A stretch of 50,223 nucleotides of DNA from an uncultured euryarchaeote (GTDB lineage Archaea > Thermoplasmatota > Poseidoniia > Poseidoniales > Poseidoniaceae): NCBI GenBank assembly GCA_937894115.1, contig CALBFP010000066.1:1-50223 (forward strand), in the 5' to 3' direction. This document shows, piece after piece, positions 19,721 through 28,154 of the stretch. The notes beneath the pieces were generated by a model, which saw only the letters and a program-made list of their open reading frames with translations, was not told the DNA's origin and did not search any database. The stretch's first letter is position 1. The number at the start of each line of letters is the position of its first letter. Both the position numbers and the translations under genes were made by a program.

Positions 19721-20697
19721 TGTTGATGCCTCCGTTCCACCTGCACCATCCCTCAACCATCGAAGAGGCCTGTGAACTGGCTGCGGGCTTCCTTGAAACC
19801 AAAGAATCTTTTGATTGGGTTGCTGGAGGAACGGATTTGTTGCCAAATTACAAATGGCACATCAATGTCAAACAACACGTCATTTCTCTAGCACGTGTTC
19901 AAGGTATTGATACGATTTCGATGCACGAAATAGGAGCGATGGCCCGACTTGGTTCGATTGCCTCGTCAAGGGATGTGCACCCACTCATCGCTCAGGCAGC
20001 CGGCAAGGTTGCCTCATCCTTGATTCGTAACAATGCCACGCTTGGCGGAAATATATGTCTTGATACGCGCTGCTTTTGGTTCAATCAAAGCGAGGATTGG
20101 CGTCGTTCCATTGATTGGTGTCACAAAGAAGATTGTGGGACGGGTTCAGATTGTCGAGTCATTCCAAATCAGAACACACTCTGTGTTGCGACCTACCAAG
20201 GCGATGTTGCACCGTCCCTGATGGTTCTTGAAGGGCTCCTCCACATCATTGGTCCGAAAGGGGAACGCCAAATCCCCGTGGACGAGTTCTTCCAACTTGA
20301 TGGCATCACTCGCAACGTGCTTGAAGAGGGTGAGTTCATCCTTAAGGTCACATTCCCAGAAGGTGTTGAGAACAGAGTTGGATCATACAAGAAACTCCGA
20401 GTACGAGAATCGTGGGATTTTCCCGAAGCAGGTGTAGCAGCATCTTGGATTGAAGGCGATCTCTCATCGCTTCGCATTGCTTCAACTGCGCTTGAGTCCA
20501 TACCGCGCTTGCATCAACAAGAAATTGACAAACTCGACGGTGGCTTTTCTACGGACAAAATCCTTCAACTCTCGTATGCTATGATGAAATCCATAAAACC
20601 CGTCAACAACACGGCGCTTCCACCAAGGTATCGAAAATCAATGGTGAAAGTCCTTGCAAAACGATGCCTTCAAGAGATTTTAGGTGATGGTGAATGA
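19720..20697 (+). CDS. Molybdenum hydroxylase FAD subunit with extra Cys-rich ([4Fe-4S]-type) insert
   Basis: 325-residue FAD-binding subunit. The FAD motif VAGGTDLLPN lies near residue 35 and ATLGGNICLDTRC near residue 106. The normal CoxM fold is interrupted by an insert with Cys113, 118, 134, 139, 145 and 155. As I recall, the same kind of insert, with the same 16-residue spacing between the first two ligands, holds a [4Fe-4S] cluster in the beta subunit of 4-hydroxybenzoyl-CoA reductase. GGAGGTGA lies 6 bases before the ATG, which overlaps the large-subunit stop. Its own stop overlaps the ATG of the secreted-protein gene downstream. The insert is absent from CO dehydrogenase and xanthine dehydrogenase. 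Confidence 0.9.
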   Translation: MLMPPFHLHHPSTIEEACELAAGFLETKESFDWVAGGTDLLPNYKWHINVKQHVISLARVQGIDTISMHEIGAMARLGSIASSRDVHPLIAQAAGKVASSLIRNNATLGGNICLDTRCFWFNQSEDWRRSIDWCHKEDCGTGSDCRVIPNQNTLCVATYQGDVAPSLMVLEGLLHIIGPKGERQIPVDEFFQLDGITRNVLEEGEFILKVTFPEGVENRVGSYKKLRVRESWDFPEAGVAASWIEGDLSSLRIASTALESIPRLHQQEIDKLDGGFSTDKILQLSYAMMKSIKPVNNTALPPRYRKSMVKVLAKRCLQEILGDGE

Positions 20698-21662
20698 AGA
20701 AAAACAGTTTTTTTTTGGTGACACTCCTAGCTTTCGCAATGCTACCTGCTCACTCAGCACAATTTCCCTCAAACAATGAGTGGGAATTTGGCTGGGACTC
20801 TGAGGTTGACCCAAGTTATGACCTTGCTCTTGATGGTGAAAAGTGGAAGATAGAAGACACATTGGTGTTTTACGTTGACAATCCGCGGGTCAACGACCTC
20901 AGTCTTTCAATAAGCGTCGAGTTTGAAGATGATGTTGCGTTTATAGATACCTCGTTTGAAGAATCCATTACCGTAAACGCGCAATCAAATGAGACGTTTT
21001 CAATTGTTTTGACCACCTCAAATGGAGATGATGTACGGGCCCATTCTCCAAGCGATAAAATAACAATTCGTGTAACTGCTGAGGAAAGTGCAGCAGGTGC
21101 TCCTGTTTCTCCAAAGGAAATTGATGCAGACTTGAACATTCCGAGGCATCATAATCTCTTGCCAGAGGTGAACCTGGTCGTTAGTTCCGTCGATGCAGGA
21201 ACTTGGGTTGATGAGACGCTGCTCCTTAGAAACATGGGCAACAGCGTGGATGCTGCGAGCAAAATAGAAGCGGAAGTCCGTGGATGCCCTCTCTTGGATG
21301 TTGATGGCTTTGAGGAAGGCGAAAACACTCAAATCCAACCAACCGGAGTTGATGATAATCCACCAGCAGAAGTCCGATTTCGAATCGCTCCGTCATCAAC
21401 CCATTCTTCGAGGACATGCGAAGTGATGATCATCGTCACCTCGGAAGGAAACGGATTGGAACGCAGCACAGTGTTTGAAATCGCTATTGATGAGGCAGGA
21501 GGCGGTCAGTCCTCGGATGCAGGAGATAGGGGGTCCAGTGCATCCAATTCCGAGTCCGATTCGGAAGGTTCCTCGGCCCTACCAACCCTTGGTTCACAAA
21601 GTGTGTTTGTTTTGTTGGGAATCGTTGCCTTTCTCCGTCGTAATCGCCTCGATGTTGGCTGA
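20694..21662 (+). CDS. Secreted protein with C-terminal hydrophobic anchor, coupled to the Mo hydroxylase
   Basis: 322 residues of no recognised family. A clear signal peptide (residues 1-22, ending AHSA) is followed by an acidic beta-rich ectodomain with two Ig-like/CARDB-like stretches. Next come a Ser/Asp/Gly linker and a C-terminal segment LPTLGSQSVFVLLGIVAFL followed by Arg-Arg. This layout resembles the PGF-CTERM type of archaeal sorting signal, though the PGF motif itself is not present. The ATG overlaps the FAD-subunit stop as ATGA, so it is translated with the hydroxylase. It may bind substrate or an electron partner outside; that is a guess from position only. Confidence 0.75.
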   Translation: MKKNSFFLVTLLAFAMLPAHSAQFPSNNEWEFGWDSEVDPSYDLALDGEKWKIEDTLVFYVDNPRVNDLSLSISVEFEDDVAFIDTSFEESITVNAQSNETFSIVLTTSNGDDVRAHSPSDKITIRVTAEESAAGAPVSPKEIDADLNIPRHHNLLPEVNLVVSSVDAGTWVDETLLLRNMGNSVDAASKIEAEVRGCPLLDVDGFEEGENTQIQPTGVDDNPPAEVRFRIAPSSTHSSRTCEVMIIVTSEGNGLERSTVFEIAIDEAGGGQSSDAGDRGSSASNSESDSEGSSALPTLGSQSVFVLLGIVAFLRRNRLDVG

Positions 21663-21789
21663 TTAGGGCCTGATGCGTGCAGGGGTCTTTGGACAAAAAT
21701 CCTCTAAACGTCAAGGGAGAATCATTATGTGTGTATCTTGATTCCGATGAAAAGAACATACTGCGCTTGCCGCAGAATGAGGTGAAATT

Positions 21790-23382
21790 ATGGTAGAGAC
21801 AGGGAAAACAAAACTCTCTGTCGAAAAGAAACTTATGATTGGACTTGTGGTCTCAATTCTTCTCTCAACCACCCTCATCATCGCAGCCTCATCCTCGAAA
21901 GAAACGGTGTTCTCGCCGTATGTCCGAGATGCTGAAGGTGATTTCCAGTACCAACAACTTTCGAAGATGCGCGATACCCTAGGGGAAGGAAAAGATGGTG
22001 CAGGTTATTCGATTTACAACACTATGTCAACTCCGATGCTTGTCAACGATTGGCAAGATCCACACCGAACCATGCTCATTATTGCAGCACCAGAAAAACC
22101 GTTCGATGCTGCAGAAGCTCAAGCCATTCATGATTTCGTTACCGAAAAGGGAGGGAAAGTTATCCTTGCTGCCAACTCGACCAACGCAAAGCGTGTTGGA
22201 GAAGAATTTGGTGTAAATTATTTTGATGCACCCGTCTCCGACAGAAAATGGTTCTATGAAGTAACCGATCAAAGTGAGGTACGCATGCCTCCACAGGAAA
22301 CCAAGTTATGGTCCGTAGCCTCAGTCAATGAAGACCTCGATTTGATGGACGAACCTTCACTTCGAACACCTTGTACAGAAGCAGCGGTCAACTCTGATGA
22401 CGTTGACAATTGTCGTATGCCTGTACTCTTCCATGCGCCAACTGCGATACAGGTTCTTGACTTGGAGGATGATTCAAGAAAGGTAAGCGTTCTTGCATCT
22501 GCAAGCGATCAAGCGTTTGTAGCGACAGGTGGCAACTTTGACATCAACAGCGCCAACAACCCCAAGACTGGAAAAACAGATTTAATCGTCCGAATGGATT
22601 ATCCGGGCATAAACACATACGACAGAATAGCTGGATCAAACACACTCGGTGAAGTTTCGGTAACAGGCAGCATCGTATTCGTTTCAGACCATTCGGTCTT
22701 TGCGAACCATTTGTGGAATCGAGCTGATGCAGATCTTACAGGAAAGCAGCAATGCGGAGAAATTTACATCCAAAACGGTCACACTTGCTGGTCCACCGAT
22801 CCTGACGGTTTGTCGTCATCTCGAGGTGATACTACATGGCAAGGAAACGAACTCTTCTTCCGTGCCTTGATACGTGACATGATGGAATTTGACAACGATG
22901 AGTTGTCGTCCACAATCACGCGTAATGTTGATGAATTCAATGTCGTGTTTGATGAGAGCCGTCACGTTTCAAGCATTGCAACCCAGCCCTTCACTGAAGC
23001 CATTGGTGCAGTTGTCTTATTGACGAGTGATGTTTACCTGAAGTGGCTCATCATTCTCAATCTCTTTGCGCTTCTTGCAATAGCGATTATGGTCGTACCT
23101 GAAAAAGAGAATTGGAGACATGTTTTCGATCTCACTCGATTTAGAGAACGTCCGACAAAAGTTGATTCATCGCTGTACCAAGTCCGAGTCCGAGAGGCAT
23201 TCCTCTCAAAGGTTCGGCAGTTTAATGACCTCACGCGGGACGAGTTTGCCCGCAAAACCCCTGCAGAAATCATGCAGATGGTTCGTGACCCACGCCTTGT
23301 TGAACTGGTAAGTTCAGCACGATCATATTCCAACGAAGAACTTCGGAACATTATACCGATTATTCGTCGTTGGGGAAACTGA
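21790..23382 (+). CDS. DUF4350-type membrane protein of the MoxR/DUF58 operon
   Basis: 530 residues. An N-terminal membrane segment (about residues 15-35) precedes an ectodomain whose first part, with an ML-IIAAP strand and the DFVTEKGGKVILAAN segment, looks like the DUF4350 (GATase-like) fold. A second hydrophobic helix near residues 417-436 leads to a basic cytosolic tail of about 90 residues. Proteins of this type sit with MoxR ATPases and DUF58 proteins in many genomes and are thought to form a membrane-associated maturation or stress system. GAGGTGA lies 5 bases before the ATG. The operon probably runs from here to 26.8 kb. Confidence 0.75.
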   Translation: MVETGKTKLSVEKKLMIGLVVSILLSTTLIIAASSSKETVFSPYVRDAEGDFQYQQLSKMRDTLGEGKDGAGYSIYNTMSTPMLVNDWQDPHRTMLIIAAPEKPFDAAEAQAIHDFVTEKGGKVILAANSTNAKRVGEEFGVNYFDAPVSDRKWFYEVTDQSEVRMPPQETKLWSVASVNEDLDLMDEPSLRTPCTEAAVNSDDVDNCRMPVLFHAPTAIQVLDLEDDSRKVSVLASASDQAFVATGGNFDINSANNPKTGKTDLIVRMDYPGINTYDRIAGSNTLGEVSVTGSIVFVSDHSVFANHLWNRADADLTGKQQCGEIYIQNGHTCWSTDPDGLSSSRGDTTWQGNELFFRALIRDMMEFDNDELSSTITRNVDEFNVVFDESRHVSSIATQPFTEAIGAVVLLTSDVYLKWLIILNLFALLAIAIMVVPEKENWRHVFDLTRFRERPTKVDSSLYQVRVREAFLSKVRQFNDLTRDEFARKTPAEIMQMVRDPRLVELVSSARSYSNEELRNIIPIIRRWGN

Positions 23383-23403
23383 AGAAAATAGGAGGAAAAT
23401 GAC

Positions 23404-24546
23404 ATGCAACCCCCCGCACCACCAGCAGCCCCGCCCGCGCCAGCGCCAGCAGCGCCAGCGGCACCAGCACCACCTGCGCCTGCAGCACCAGCGGCACCAG
23501 CCGCTCCGGTAGCACCAGCAGCCCCAGTGGCGCCCGCCGCACCTGCAGCACCGGCCGCTCCGGCTAAGCCGAAGCACCAAAGCACCCCTGAAGTCCGAGA
23601 GCGACTTTCCGCCGTTGGCGCCATCGCACAAGCGATCAGTGCCGAAGTCCAGAAAGTCATCATCGGTAAGAGCCACGTCATCGATAACGTGCTCATCAAC
23701 ATCCTTTCCAACGGAAACCTCTTGTTTGAGGATTACCCTGGATTGGCAAAGACCTTGATGACCAACACGTTTGCTGATGCACTCGGTTGCGACTTCAAGC
23801 GTGTACAATTCACGCCTGACTTGCTACCGGCTGACATCACAGGTACCAACATCTATGATGCAAAGAAAGGTGAATTCACATTCAAGCCAGGACCACTGTT
23901 CTGCAACCTACTCCTCGCTGACGAGATCAACCGTGCTCCGCCAAAGACACAAGCAGCATTGCTTGAGGCTATGCAAGAGAAGCAAGTGACAATCGGTACC
24001 GTCACCCACAAACTTCCTGCACCGTTCATTGTTATGGCGACTCAAAACCCGGTCGAACAAGAGGGTACCTACCCGCTTCCAGAAGCTCAACTTGACCGTT
24101 TCATGTTCAAGATGAGTGTTGGTTACCCAGACCGTGCTGACGAAGATGAAATCCTTGCTCGACGTATCACACGTGGAAAGGATGCTGTCGATGTTGACGT
24201 TATCACCGACCCGCAGCGTGTTATCGCAATGCAACAAGCCTGTGAAGACATCTACGTCGATCCTGCCATTCGTATGTACATGGTCGAAGTAGTTGCTCGA
24301 ACTCGTGAAGATCCTCGCGTTCTTGTCGGTTCTTCGCCTCGTGGTTCTCAAGCGTTGCTCAAGACCTCTCGTGCGGCAGCCGCATTGCGAGGCCGTGACT
24401 TCGTAACGCCTGATGATGTGAAATCGATTGCAGAACTTGCAATTGCACACAGAATGATTCTCAAGCCAGAGCACCAAATCAAAGGTCTTGAGGCTGGCGA
24501 AGTTATGCAAAGCATTCTACGAGAAGTTCCAGTACCTACCGTTTGA
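23404..24546 (+). CDS. MoxR-family AAA+ ATPase with Pro/Ala-rich N-terminal tail
   Basis: 380 residues. A tail of about 55 residues made almost only of Pro and Ala precedes a full MoxR ATPase. Walker A is EDYPGLAKT near residue 117, Walker B LLADEINRAPPKTQ near 177, sensor 1 VMATQNPVEQEGTYPLPEAQLDRF near 210, and the C-terminal lid follows. MoxR proteins act as chaperones that help cofactor insertion or complex assembly, usually with a DUF58/vWA partner encoded next door, as here. GGAGG lies 8 bases before the ATG. The family normally starts near residue 60, so the tail is an addition and may be a flexible tether. Confidence 0.93.
   Translation: MQPPAPPAAPPAPAPAAPAAPAPPAPAAPAAPAAPVAPAAPVAPAAPAAPAAPAKPKHQSTPEVRERLSAVGAIAQAISAEVQKVIIGKSHVIDNVLINILSNGNLLFEDYPGLAKTLMTNTFADALGCDFKRVQFTPDLLPADITGTNIYDAKKGEFTFKPGPLFCNLLLADEINRAPPKTQAALLEAMQEKQVTIGTVTHKLPAPFIVMATQNPVEQEGTYPLPEAQLDRFMFKMSVGYPDRADEDEILARRITRGKDAVDVDVITDPQRVIAMQQACEDIYVDPAIRMYMVEVVARTREDPRVLVGSSPRGSQALLKTSRAAAALRGRDFVTPDDVKSIAELAIAHRMILKPEHQIKGLEAGEVMQSILREVPVPTV
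23407..23571 (+). repeat. Low-complexity Pro/Ala-coding repeat
   Basis: Imperfect tandem repetition of short GC-rich units such as GCACCAGC and CCAGCAGCCCC, encoding the Pro/Ala tail of the MoxR protein. It is much richer in G+C than the surrounding sequence. The reading frame is kept throughout. The bias produces a long false ORF of Gly/Ala codons on the other strand (23034-23711). Confidence 0.8.
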
Positions 24547-24582
24547 GATCGTTAAATCATACTTGACTAGAGGTGTTCTCGG

Positions 24583-25896
24583 ATGTGGAGTCGTAAATCA
24601 GCAATGCTGGGGAGTATGGCGGTTGCCATGTACCTCCTCGGTCTGACGCTAAGAAACTCACAGTTGGTCACGATCGCAGTGGTCATCTTTGTGTTTTTGA
24701 CGTGGGCTGCCCTTTTTGGTGGTCATGCTGACGTTGCTTCTACCGGACGACGAGCAGAAGAGTGGATGGGTGAAGAAGGCGTTGCCTTGGGCAGTGTCCT
24801 TGCTATGCGCAAACTCTCAGGGGCGCGAATCTTTGAGGACGGAGAACTCACCGTTACGTTACGGATGCAGAACAACTCTGGACTTGCAAAAATTCTCGAG
24901 GTTCGCGACCGAGTCCCTGAAGTCATGCGAATCAAAGAAGGTTCAAACTACATTTTGATGGAACTGGGTCCACGACGAGAAACCTACATCGAGTACACGC
25001 TTGAATGCCCGTTGCGCGGCTTCTACAGTGTGGGTCCAGTGGCGGTTCGTGTCCAAGACCCATTTGGATTGTTTCACAAGGAAAAAGAAATGCATGTCTA
25101 CAACGATTTCCTTGTATTCCCGAAAATGGAAGATCTCAAAGAGACCTTTGTCAAATCCCGTGTACCAAAAATCTTCACGGGGGCAGTCAACATCAGACAA
25201 CCAGGTCCTGGTTCGGAATTTTATTCGCTTCGAGAGTATTTTGACGGTGACTCCTTCCGAGCAATCAATTGGAATGCTTATGCGCGTTCTGGAAAATTGA
25301 TGGTCAATGAACGAGAGCGAGACGCTGTTTCCGATGTCATCATCATCATCGATTCAAGAGCGGTGAGTGAAACGGGCCCAGTGAGTCGAAATGCATTGGT
25401 TTATTCCACTCGTGCAGCCGCATCCCTTGCAAAGTACTTCCTAGGCCGTCGAGATTCTGTCGGCGTCGTCGTTTATGGCGATGAAGTCGTGAGTGTCGAT
25501 CGCGACACCGGCAAGAAACAGCTCTACGTTATCTTAACCAAATTGGCAGGGGCTGTTGCTCGTGGAAACATACCTCTGCAAGTTGTTGTCAACCGCATTC
25601 TACCGCACATCAACAAGGGCAGTCCGATCATCTTCCTGTCGAATCTTGAGGACGATCCAACAATTGTCAATGCATTGAGAGACTTCAGGGCTCGTGATTT
25701 CGATGTTACCGTACTCTCTCCATCCTCGCTGGAGTTTGAATTTGATGCGAAACGCCTCGATCGAACAGGATATGAGGTAATGAAAACGGAACGCGATGTT
25801 TTGATCGGGGAACTGCGTGGACTTGGCGTGAACATCATGGATTGGGAGCCGGATATGTTGCTTTCAACTGCGCTTGCAGGTGCAAGAGGATTTTGA
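24583..25896 (+). CDS. DUF58 protein (vWA-like, MoxR partner)
   Basis: 437 residues. Two N-terminal hydrophobic segments (about residues 8-45) anchor it. A beta-rich region follows, then the DUF58 hallmark GSEFYSLREYFDGDSFRAINW near residue 211, AYARSGKLMVNERE, and a vWA-like strand VIIIIDSRA near 252 with a metal-site-like Asp-x-Ser. It sits between moxR and a membrane-protein gene on one strand, the usual arrangement of MoxR-DUF58 systems. The role is probably as membrane adaptor for the ATPase; its client is unknown. Confidence 0.9.
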   Translation: MWSRKSAMLGSMAVAMYLLGLTLRNSQLVTIAVVIFVFLTWAALFGGHADVASTGRRAEEWMGEEGVALGSVLAMRKLSGARIFEDGELTVTLRMQNNSGLAKILEVRDRVPEVMRIKEGSNYILMELGPRRETYIEYTLECPLRGFYSVGPVAVRVQDPFGLFHKEKEMHVYNDFLVFPKMEDLKETFVKSRVPKIFTGAVNIRQPGPGSEFYSLREYFDGDSFRAINWNAYARSGKLMVNERERDAVSDVIIIIDSRAVSETGPVSRNALVYSTRAAASLAKYFLGRRDSVGVVVYGDEVVSVDRDTGKKQLYVILTKLAGAVARGNIPLQVVVNRILPHINKGSPIIFLSNLEDDPTIVNALRDFRARDFDVTVLSPSSLEFEFDAKRLDRTGYEVMKTERDVLIGELRGLGVNIMDWEPDMLLSTALAGARGF

Positions 25897-25908
25897 GGTG
25901 AATTGACA

Positions 25909-26829
25909 ATGACCATGCGAAAGACAACCTCGGACACAAGTCATCTCTACGATGGAAAGGTTGTTCGCTCTTCTGCTCCAAGCCGCAAGAAGATTGCTGG
26001 ACAAATGGGAATTGGTTCGGAAATTCCCAAAGAGGCGATACCTGAATTGGAAATGCCTTCCTTCATCGAAAGTTTGATCGGCGGTCCAATCGTTCCAAAG
26101 ATGAAGTTTCTTCCACCGGACAAGTTCGTTCAGAACATGCAGCTTGGAGTTTACGTCATCCTCATCGGTCTCGCACTCCTCACCTACATCATTTCACCAC
26201 CAGAAGGCACCATTTGGTTCCTCTTGCTTGGTAGTGCAGATCTCGCACTGTTGTTCCAAATAGGAATTATTGTTGGTGCAACGGGTCTTGGATTCTGGGG
26301 AGCTTACCAAAGGGACGCTCGCTACATGTTGGGATCCTACCTCCTGTTCATTTTGGCAATCATGCGTTTCGCTTCATCCAAAACGAGCGTAAATGATCTG
26401 TTTGGACTCGCTGATAGTCCCACCGTGCTTGCTTCTTTGGTCGTGATTTATTCCGTTCTTCTCATCATGTACTTTGAATTGTCAAATGGCGTTCTCCGTT
26501 ATTCAATGCTGGATACCAGCATTCGCACCAATGAGGTTTATGTCATGAATCCAAAGAAAATCGTTGGTAAATATCACCGTTCTTTGATCATTAATCCAAT
26601 CATTGCAACCGTTCTTGCAACCTTGGTTCTTTCAGCAAACACAATCTTGCCATGGATTGTAGGAATACTCTCGGAAGATACGGCAACACGACTTCGTGAG
26701 TCTGTTGAACTTGGGTCGGTGTATGGTGTAGCTCTTGGAACCTTGTTCGTTTTCCTCGTGGTTGGAGGACTGTTCGCATTGGACCTTCCTGCATACATAC
26801 AGAAGCGTCGAGAAGCAAGCGATGAGTGA
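25909..26829 (+). CDS. Membrane protein of the MoxR/DUF58 operon, unknown function
   Basis: 306 residues from the ATG at 25909, which has GAGGTG about 8 bases upstream; a TTG at 25903 would add two residues. A polar, basic N-terminal region of about 75 residues is followed by about seven hydrophobic helices: three or four between residues 77 and 145, two near 165-190, and two near the C-terminus. No domain recognised. It is the last gene of the operon and its stop lies 2 bases from the convergent aspartate kinase stop. By position it should act with MoxR and DUF58 in the membrane. Confidence 0.7.
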   Translation: MTMRKTTSDTSHLYDGKVVRSSAPSRKKIAGQMGIGSEIPKEAIPELEMPSFIESLIGGPIVPKMKFLPPDKFVQNMQLGVYVILIGLALLTYIISPPEGTIWFLLLGSADLALLFQIGIIVGATGLGFWGAYQRDARYMLGSYLLFILAIMRFASSKTSVNDLFGLADSPTVLASLVVIYSVLLIMYFELSNGVLRYSMLDTSIRTNEVYVMNPKKIVGKYHRSLIINPIIATVLATLVLSANTILPWIVGILSEDTATRLRESVELGSVYGVALGTLFVFLVVGGLFALDLPAYIQKRREASDE

Positions 26830-26831
26830 AT

Positions 26832-28154
26832 TCACGATTGCTGAATGAAAGATTGATTTCGTTTTTGAATCAAATCATGCAAGATGTGCAATGCCTGAAC
26901 AAGGTCTTCGCCATCAATCGCTACGCGAGCAGCAGATGAGGTTTGATTGAGCCAAGTCAAATCAAATTCGGTTGTTTCGAATGCAGCATTGATCGAATCG
27001 ACATTGCTCTCATCGCAGCCAATAAGTGAGAGCAGCCCGAGGTGGTGATGGAGTTGAGGTTCGATGTTAAAACGCTCAAAGATGGATGCAGCCCGATGCA
27101 TGTCATGTTGAGAAACGATCAAGCGTGAATCGCCCAATCTCGATTCCAAGCCCCACCAATGGACGTCATTTTGTGCCAAATCACCAAGTATTTTGACGAG
27201 TTGACGCTGATGAGAATCCACATGGTGATGTGAAAATCCGAGGCTGATTACATTCGGTAAACAACCAATTGCTTTGAGTTGTTTTTCAGGTCGTGGAGGT
27301 CCGATTTTGGTGTTTTTCTCATCATTTCCATGATAGAGGTGACGGACTTCAAGGGTGATGCTGGGTTCAATTAACGGTTCAATGGTTGATGGGTGTAGGA
27401 CCGGTGTATCCATCAACGACAATTCAATTGCCTCTTGATAAGTCAGGTAGGGAATGGTTTCGGACCGCACGCCCCAACGTGGATTCAGCGTGAAGATGCC
27501 CGGGACATCTTTCCAGAGGATGACACGATCAGCGTTGATGAGGTTGGCGATGGCTGTTGCAGAGTGATCGGACCCTCCTCTACTTAGGATTGCGATTTCC
27601 TTGTTCTGTCCTTCGCCAAACCAACCCGTGATAACAGGTGTGCCGTAAAGTGTATTTGGCTCAAGTTTAATGCTTGAAGCCTGTATATCGACATGGTTTG
27701 CTTGATAGTTCCCATCGAGCGTGATCCCGATGTCTTCTGCTCCTAGAGGGTAAGCATCGTAACCATACTCTTGAAGCCGATGTGCAACGACAAGTGCGCT
27801 CAGTCGCTCACCAGATGCAAGCAAATTGTTCAATGCTGAGCGGTCTTCTGGGTTCTGCGCAAGGAGACGCAGCGCATCTTTGAGATTGTGAAGGACCATG
27901 GAAAACAGATGCGCATTTCTGGAAGTGTCCAGCCCTGGTGCGAAACGTAGATGTTGTTTTGACAAGTCTTGTACCAATCGACTTGCATAATCGGGATCTC
28001 TTGCGGCGCGGTACAACCGATCGGTGGTACCCCACAGAGCAGATACCACGAGGATCGCTTGATCTTCACCTTCAATGACCTCTGCTATTTTCTGAATGTC
28101 AACAGGCTCTCGTAGACAAGATCCCCCAAATTTGTGAACGACTTTACCACTCAC
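26832..28154 (-). CDS. Aspartate kinase
   Basis: 440 residues. It phosphorylates L-aspartate to aspartyl-4-phosphate, the first step to lysine, threonine, methionine and, in Archaea, to aspartate semialdehyde used for aromatic amino acids. The N-terminal KFGGSCLRE carries the catalytic Lys; SRGGSDHSATAIA near residue 205 and WKDVPGIFTLNPR near 230 are kinase signatures. The last 130 residues look like an ACT regulatory region, suggesting feedback control by an amino acid. It starts at a GTG overlapping the chorismate synthase stop (GTGA) and is the last gene of the aromatic operon. A homoserine dehydrogenase domain is absent. Confidence 0.9.
   Translation of the reverse strand: MSGKVVHKFGGSCLREPVDIQKIAEVIEGEDQAILVVSALWGTTDRLYRAARDPDYASRLVQDLSKQHLRFAPGLDTSRNAHLFSMVLHNLKDALRLLAQNPEDRSALNNLLASGERLSALVVAHRLQEYGYDAYPLGAEDIGITLDGNYQANHVDIQASSIKLEPNTLYGTPVITGWFGEGQNKEIAILSRGGSDHSATAIANLINADRVILWKDVPGIFTLNPRWGVRSETIPYLTYQEAIELSLMDTPVLHPSTIEPLIEPSITLEVRHLYHGNDEKNTKIGPPRPEKQLKAIGCLPNVISLGFSHHHVDSHQRQLVKILGDLAQNDVHWWGLESRLGDSRLIVSQHDMHRAASIFERFNIEPQLHHHLGLLSLIGCDESNVDSINAAFETTEFDLTWLNQTSSAARVAIDGEDLVQALHILHDLIQKRNQSFIQQS

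Noticed and set aside
16308-20697. Aerobic CO dehydrogenase (coxSLM)
   Set aside because: The large subunit lacks the AYRCSF active-site loop, and the FAD subunit has the extra Cys-rich insert not found in CoxM.
21761-21775. Short inverted repeat CTGCG/CGCAG before the DUF4350 gene
   Set aside because: A 5-bp stem is expected by chance, and it sits too near the ribosome binding site to call a terminator.
23034-23711. Long minus-strand ORF rich in Gly and Ala opposite moxR
   Set aside because: It is the antisense of the GC-rich Pro/Ala repeat and of the DUF4350 end; both are clear genes on the plus strand.
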